Source of the DNA: Chara braunii
Lineage: Eukaryota > Streptophyta > Charophyceae > Charales > Characeae
Direction of reading: 5' to 3'
DNA: 47,727 nt
NCBI GenBank assembly: GCA_003427395.1
Contig: BFEA01000045.1
Span: 2,824,881 to 2,872,607, forward strand
Positions 44,185-47,727 of the stretch are shown here, one piece after another. A program made the translations under genes and the position numbers. Under the pieces are notes generated by a model. The model ran no database searches and was not told the DNA's origin. It saw only the letters and a list, made by a program, of their open reading frames with translations. Each line of letters begins with the position of its first letter. The stretch's first letter is position 1.

Positions 44185-44400
44185 TACGAGCGAGCGAGCG
44201 AGCACATGCGCGCGCGCGCGCGAGCGAGTGAGCGAAAGAGGGAGAGAGAGCTGGCGTGGACAAGAGGAATCTGACAAAGCATTGTCATGGACCCAACAGA
44301 TGCTGACGAATTTGATTTCTGCCCAGTGTTTTGAATGTCGAAGTGAAGAGAATCAACCAAGCGAGGGTGAACGGTGGGAGTAACTATGACTCTCTTAAGC

Positions 44401-44434
<34 letters not shown>

Positions 44435-44654
44435 TACAAGCGAGCGAGCGAGCACATGCGCGCGCGCGCGCGAGCGAGTGAGCGAGAGAGAGAGAGAGAG
44501 AGAGCTGGCGTGGACAAGAGGAATCTGACAAAGCATTGTCATGGACCCAACAGATGCTGACGAATTTGATTTTTACCCAGTGTTTTGAATGTCAAAGTGA
44601 AGCGAGTCAACCAAGCGTAGGTAAATGGCGGGAGTAACTATGGCTCTCTTAAGC

Positions 44655-44695
<41 letters not shown>
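44000..44695. repeat. ~250-bp tandem repeat, three copies
   Basis: Three copies of a unit containing CATTGTCATGGA, GATTTCTGCCCAGTG, CTCTTAAGCTAGCC and a CGAGCGAGCG / (GC)n / (GA)n tail. Landmarks recur at about 44090, 44340 and 44594 (periods ~250 and ~254). The third copy lacks the tail. The repeat is non-coding. Confidence 0.85.
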
Positions 44696-44700
<5 letters not shown>

Positions 44701-44808
44701 GACGAGATTCCCAATGTGTCTGGGGGTAGCCTCGTGAGTGCAGTAGCTTAGGGCATACTCCCCCGAGAAGTTTTTTTTGCGTTTTCTGGATGTTTTTTTT
44801 TTTTTTTT

Positions 44809-44811
44809 TCC

Positions 44812-44847
<36 letters not shown>

Positions 44848-45074
44848 CGATCGATCGATCGTCCCCTTTTCTCCATCTGTCAATCTGGCATCGACATTTG
44901 TCCCCTTTTTTCCTTCTCTCAATCCGGCATCGACATTTACAGCGATCCCAAGTCTCAGTCTCTCTCTCTCTCTCTCTCTCGCCCGCGTGCCTCCCTTTCT
45001 CCACATGCCACACCCGCACCGACATTTCTGTAGCTCTTTCTCTCCCTCTCTCTCGTGTGTGTGGCGATCCTATT

Positions 45075-45134
<60 letters not shown>
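44809..45134. repeat. Cluster of microsatellites: (CT)n, (GATC)n, (CA)n
   Basis: A T run (44792-44810), (CT)n to 44843, (GATC)n near 44843-44861, another (CT)n near 44957-44980, and (CT)n then (CA)n at 45075-45134. The cluster also contains a duplicated ~60-bp phrase around GGCATCGACATTT (44888 and 44928). Confidence 0.9.
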
Positions 45135-45136
<2 letters not shown>

Positions 45137-45280
45137 CAGGGAGAACGACAAACTGGAAGGTAAATAAATATGGTTGTCTATCTCCCTGTATTTCAATGCA
45201 AGATTTCTTCTTGTTCGCCCAACTTTGTCGTCTCCCTCCTTTCCCTCCTCCTCCTCCTCATTCCGGTCCTCCTCCTACGC

Positions 45281-46390
45281 GTCGCCCGGTACATTCCAGC
45301 ACGCCATGAATAGGATCTTCCATGACTACTTAGATAAGTTCGTCGCCGTGTACCTTGACGATATTCTTATCTTTAGTAAGTGTATCGAGGAGCGTGCACA
45401 GCATGTTGAGACTGTACTTTCACTCCTGCGACAGCACAAGTGTAAGATCAACTTAGAGAAATGTGAGTTTGGGCGCACTAAGATCTTGTACTTGGGTCAT
45501 GAAGTATCCGCGGAAGGAATTAGGCCGGAAGATGCGAAGGTGGCTAGTATCAGGGACTGGCCACGACCTCAGACTGTTACTGAGGTCAGATCTTTCTTAA
45601 GAATGTGCGGCTACTATAGGAACTTCGTAAAGAACTATTCCACAGTCGCCTCTCCTTTGACTGATCTAACTCGACTTGACACGCCGTGGGACTGGAGTGA
45701 TGAGTGCGAGGCTGCTTTCAAACGATTGAAGCATGCACTCATGAATCATGAGGTTCTCATGGTGCCCGATCCTCAGAAGCCTTTAATTGTAACCACTGAT
45801 GCAAGCCAATACGGCATTGGCGCAGTGCTGGCTCAGCAGGATGGGAAACAGTTGAGATCGATTGTGAGCATGAAAATGCCATCAAAGAAACTGGCAAAGT
45901 CCACCTACGAAAGGGAACTCTATGCTCTCTACAAGGCACTTGTCCATTGGAGGCACTTCGGTCCTCACATTCCATCCCCCTTAGCTTCGGTCCTTGGGAA
46001 GTTTTAGACATAGTTGGGGATGATTTGGATGGCCCTTCCTATGTTATCCATATCCCTGGTCACCGGCGCACTTACCCAGTTTTTCACGCCTCAAAGCTTG
46101 CACCTTTTGCTGAGACAGATCAATTTCCTTCACGGAGATCAATGCTTCCCCCAACCATGGATGGCCACGTGGACATCGACGACATTCTGGAACACAAAGA
46201 TATGCCTGTTCCAAGACCTCTGGGCCGAGGAAAACCTCCTAAACCCAGAAGAGAATACAGAGTCAGATTCAGGCATCACACAGATCCGAAAGAAGATCGG
46301 TGGTTCACCAGAGAGGAACTGGCTGAAACAGCTCCTCAGGTGGTCGCTGAATATGAAAGGCAGCTAAAAGGGAAGGCACCTGTGAAGTAA
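45281..46390 (+). pseudogene. Second gypsy element: RT/RNase H fused to integrase tail and chromodomain
   Basis: The frame enters RT at TFQHAMNRIFHDYL, with catalytic YLDD near 45352 (YLDDILIFSK), then LGHEVSAEGI, VRSFLRMCGYYRNFVKNYS and the RNase H start TTDASQYGIGAVL, TYERELYALYKALVHWRHF (to ~45960). It then jumps, with a frame change, into the integrase C-terminal region (PWEVLDIVGDD) and a chromodomain-like tail ending at 46390. The RNase H end, the HHCC domain and the whole DDE core are deleted. The 5' side abuts a CTC-rich repeat. This is a defective chromovirus-like copy, not closely related to the central element. Confidence 0.8.
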
Positions 46391-46412
46391 GCATCTCAGC
46401 GGACTTTCGAAG

Positions 46413-46427
46413 CTAAGGGGGATGGAA
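46413..46427 (+). other. Polypurine tract of the second element
   Basis: A TAAGGGGGATGGAA stretch lies directly before the TGTGA start of the LTR, the standard position of the plus-strand primer. Confidence 0.7.
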
Positions 46428-47477
46428 TGTGAGGATTGAGCCCTCAATGGGGCCTTGCCGTGATGAACATGTTCTGGGTTAAGGCCCCCAGCAAGCCTCG
46501 TGCCCGCCCTAAGTGAAGGTGGGCCAGCAAATCAACGAGAGCCCCTTTTTCTCCAACATTTCACGAAGTAGGGTCAATACAGTTGCCCCACGCCAGTTGG
46601 TTAGAGTGCACCGAGTACCAGATCTCTGCAAATGCAGAAGGGCCAGGGCCCCAGAATTGGTTAGGCCCTGGCCGCATAAACGTGAGGCCGACATTGCATG
46701 CTGGACATAGAGGCCGAAAATGGCAATGGGAAATCGGTCCACTACTTGAATCTGGACGCAGGCCTTGATGAAAGACGCGCAACTGTAATACGTGGGCCCC
46801 AACCGCATTGGGCCTGGGTTCAGGTACTGGGGCCCAGGCGCAGGCTCAGGGGAGGCCGCCCACACGCATCACTGGCAGGGATTATAGGCAGAGCGGGCGA
46901 GTGGGCAGGGATTTTGGGCATTGCGAGCAAGGCCGGCACGCTGCGCATTTGCGAGGTGCTGGGCTGAGAGCAGGCAGGCTGGCCGAAGCGGTAGGGCGCA
47001 GGGCGCTGGCGGCCATAGCCGGGCTGCATGAGGGCGCTGAGGGAGGTGAGGGTGAAGGTGGTTCTTCGGAAGGTGAAGGGCGCTGTGTGGGATAACAAGG
47101 GAGAGTGAGGGAGAAGAGAGAGACGTACCTGGTGGAGAGGAGGTCAGCATTGGTGTTGACGTCATCACTCGCTGGTCGTCATGTTGTCTGGTTGCTTTCA
47201 TGCGGTAGTTGTAGGTATAGGCTGTAGAGTAGATAGGGCGCCATTCAAGAGAGAGAGCTACATTGGGTTATGCTGTTGGTGTTGCCCGATTGGGCTTGGA
47301 CATTGACTCACGATTGTGCTGTATCATTCTCAAATGGATGGTTACTTGGTTCCATTGTGCTATCTGCTCTTGCTCTGACTACTTGGACTTCAGTGTGATT
47401 CTGCGATTTGGATTTCTGTGCTTCGTCCACGTTCATGTTCCTTGCAATATATAATATATAATATATATATCGTCACA
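46428..47477 (+). repeat. 3' LTR of the second gypsy element
   Basis: Starts TGTGAGG after the polypurine tract; a matching TCACA end lies at 47473-47477, giving a 1050-bp LTR with 5-bp inverted ends. It contains a strong palindrome (46641-46673) and an AT-rich (ATAT)n stretch just before the end. No second LTR is in the window, so the right border rests only on the inverted ends. ORFs inside are not supported. Confidence 0.6.
46641..46673 (+). repeat. 10-bp GC-rich palindrome in the LTR
   Basis: GGCCAGGGCC and GGCCCTGGCC are perfect inverted repeats separated by 13 bases. They could form a stable hairpin in the LTR transcript. Confidence 0.7.
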
Positions 47478-47529
47478 AACAGAACAGCCCGGTAAACCGT
47501 TGGCAGAGAGAGAGAAGAGGACAACAAAC

Positions 47530-47591
47530 GAGGGGCTGTGACAAACTGTTTCGTCGGAGTTTCACCGACTCATCAGGAGGCTCAACCCTCA
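47530..47591 (-). ncRNA. Hammerhead-ribozyme-like motif
   Basis: Minus strand, in order: CUGAUGA (47576-47570), stem II GUCGG/CCGAC (47569-47565 and 47557-47553) with a 7-nt loop, GAAA (47552-47549), and a 3-bp stem III ACA/UGU with loop GUU (47549-47541). The next base is C (47540), giving the canonical GUC cleavage triplet. All core residues of a hammerhead are present. Stem I is weak near the core, but GAGGG/CCCUC (47590-47586 and 47534-47530) can pair further out. The tiny stem III is typical of hammerheads in Penelope-like elements and retrozymes. Whether it cleaves is unknown. Confidence 0.65.
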
Positions 47592-47727
47592 ACAGTCTGC
47601 AAAATCCCCTCACTGATTACACTGTAAATGATAATCTACCTTAACCAAAATCAAAGTAGACTATCACTCACCCACACCAGATGGAAAACTCTACAGACTG
47701 TCGGTTCACACCCCATCACAAGCCAGC
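47592..47727. other. Sequence 5' of the hammerhead (minus strand), cut by window end
   Basis: No ORF recognised. If the hammerhead belongs to a Penelope-like or retrozyme element on the minus strand, its body would lie to the right, outside the window. Confidence 0.35.

Noticed and set aside
44674-45196. ORFs of 110-172 residues rich in RE or LS
   Set aside because: Low-complexity translation of (CT)n, (GATC)n and (CA)n repeats.

Overview
The window looks like repeat-dominated nuclear DNA from the plant lineage. Evidence: Ty3/gypsy (Metaviridae-like) polyproteins, a primer-binding site matching plant-type tRNA-Asp, many GA/CA microsatellites, assembly N's, and no compact operons or bacterial-style genes. 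A charophyte alga such as Chara is my best guess, but that is inference; nothing in the window fixes the species. I see no intact host gene.

The centre is one giant, decayed LTR retrotransposon on the + strand, about 16862-40830 (about 24 kb). It has a 5' LTR (16862-22124), a tRNA-Asp-type PBS (22127-22144), gag with a CCHC knuckle (22460-23830), protease (24724-25098), RT with YIDD (25271-26547), RNase H (26548-27170) and integrase with HHCC and D-D-35-E (27700-28870). Downstream comes a second gag-like ORF whose zinc knuckle has lost two cysteines (29093-31395). A long non-coding tract follows, with a tRNA-Asp-like relic (33239-33317), then a 3' LTR (35284-40830). A 318-bp hAT-like MITE sits inside the 3' LTR. 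Three more fragments of the same LTR superfamily lie upstream: LTR-1 (2180-3360), LTR-2 (6965-10149) and LTR-3 (11659-15001, with its own internal 3' region at 10771-11658).

The most striking structure is inside these LTRs. Each carries an array of short imperfect palindromes, about 62 bp apart in LTR-2. Each unit has an outer stem of about 8 bp whose sequence differs from unit to unit while the two arms stay complementary, a small internal loop, a 4-bp inner stem that also covaries, and a loop (UAAGUU in LTR-2, -4 and -5; AGGGUU in LTR-1 and -3). The core is nearly uniform within one LTR but differs between LTRs. A second hairpin array and a conserved double hairpin follow downstream. This looks like selection for folded RNA (or cruciform DNA) and I do not recognise it as a described element.

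The right end (41000-47727) holds two tRNA-derived SINE-like sequences, microsatellites, a 250-bp tandem repeat and a second chromovirus-like gypsy element. That element is reduced to RT/RNase H fused to the integrase/chromodomain tail, plus a 3' LTR (46428-47477). On the minus strand at the extreme right end is a hammerhead-ribozyme-like motif, of the type carried by Penelope-like elements and retrozymes.
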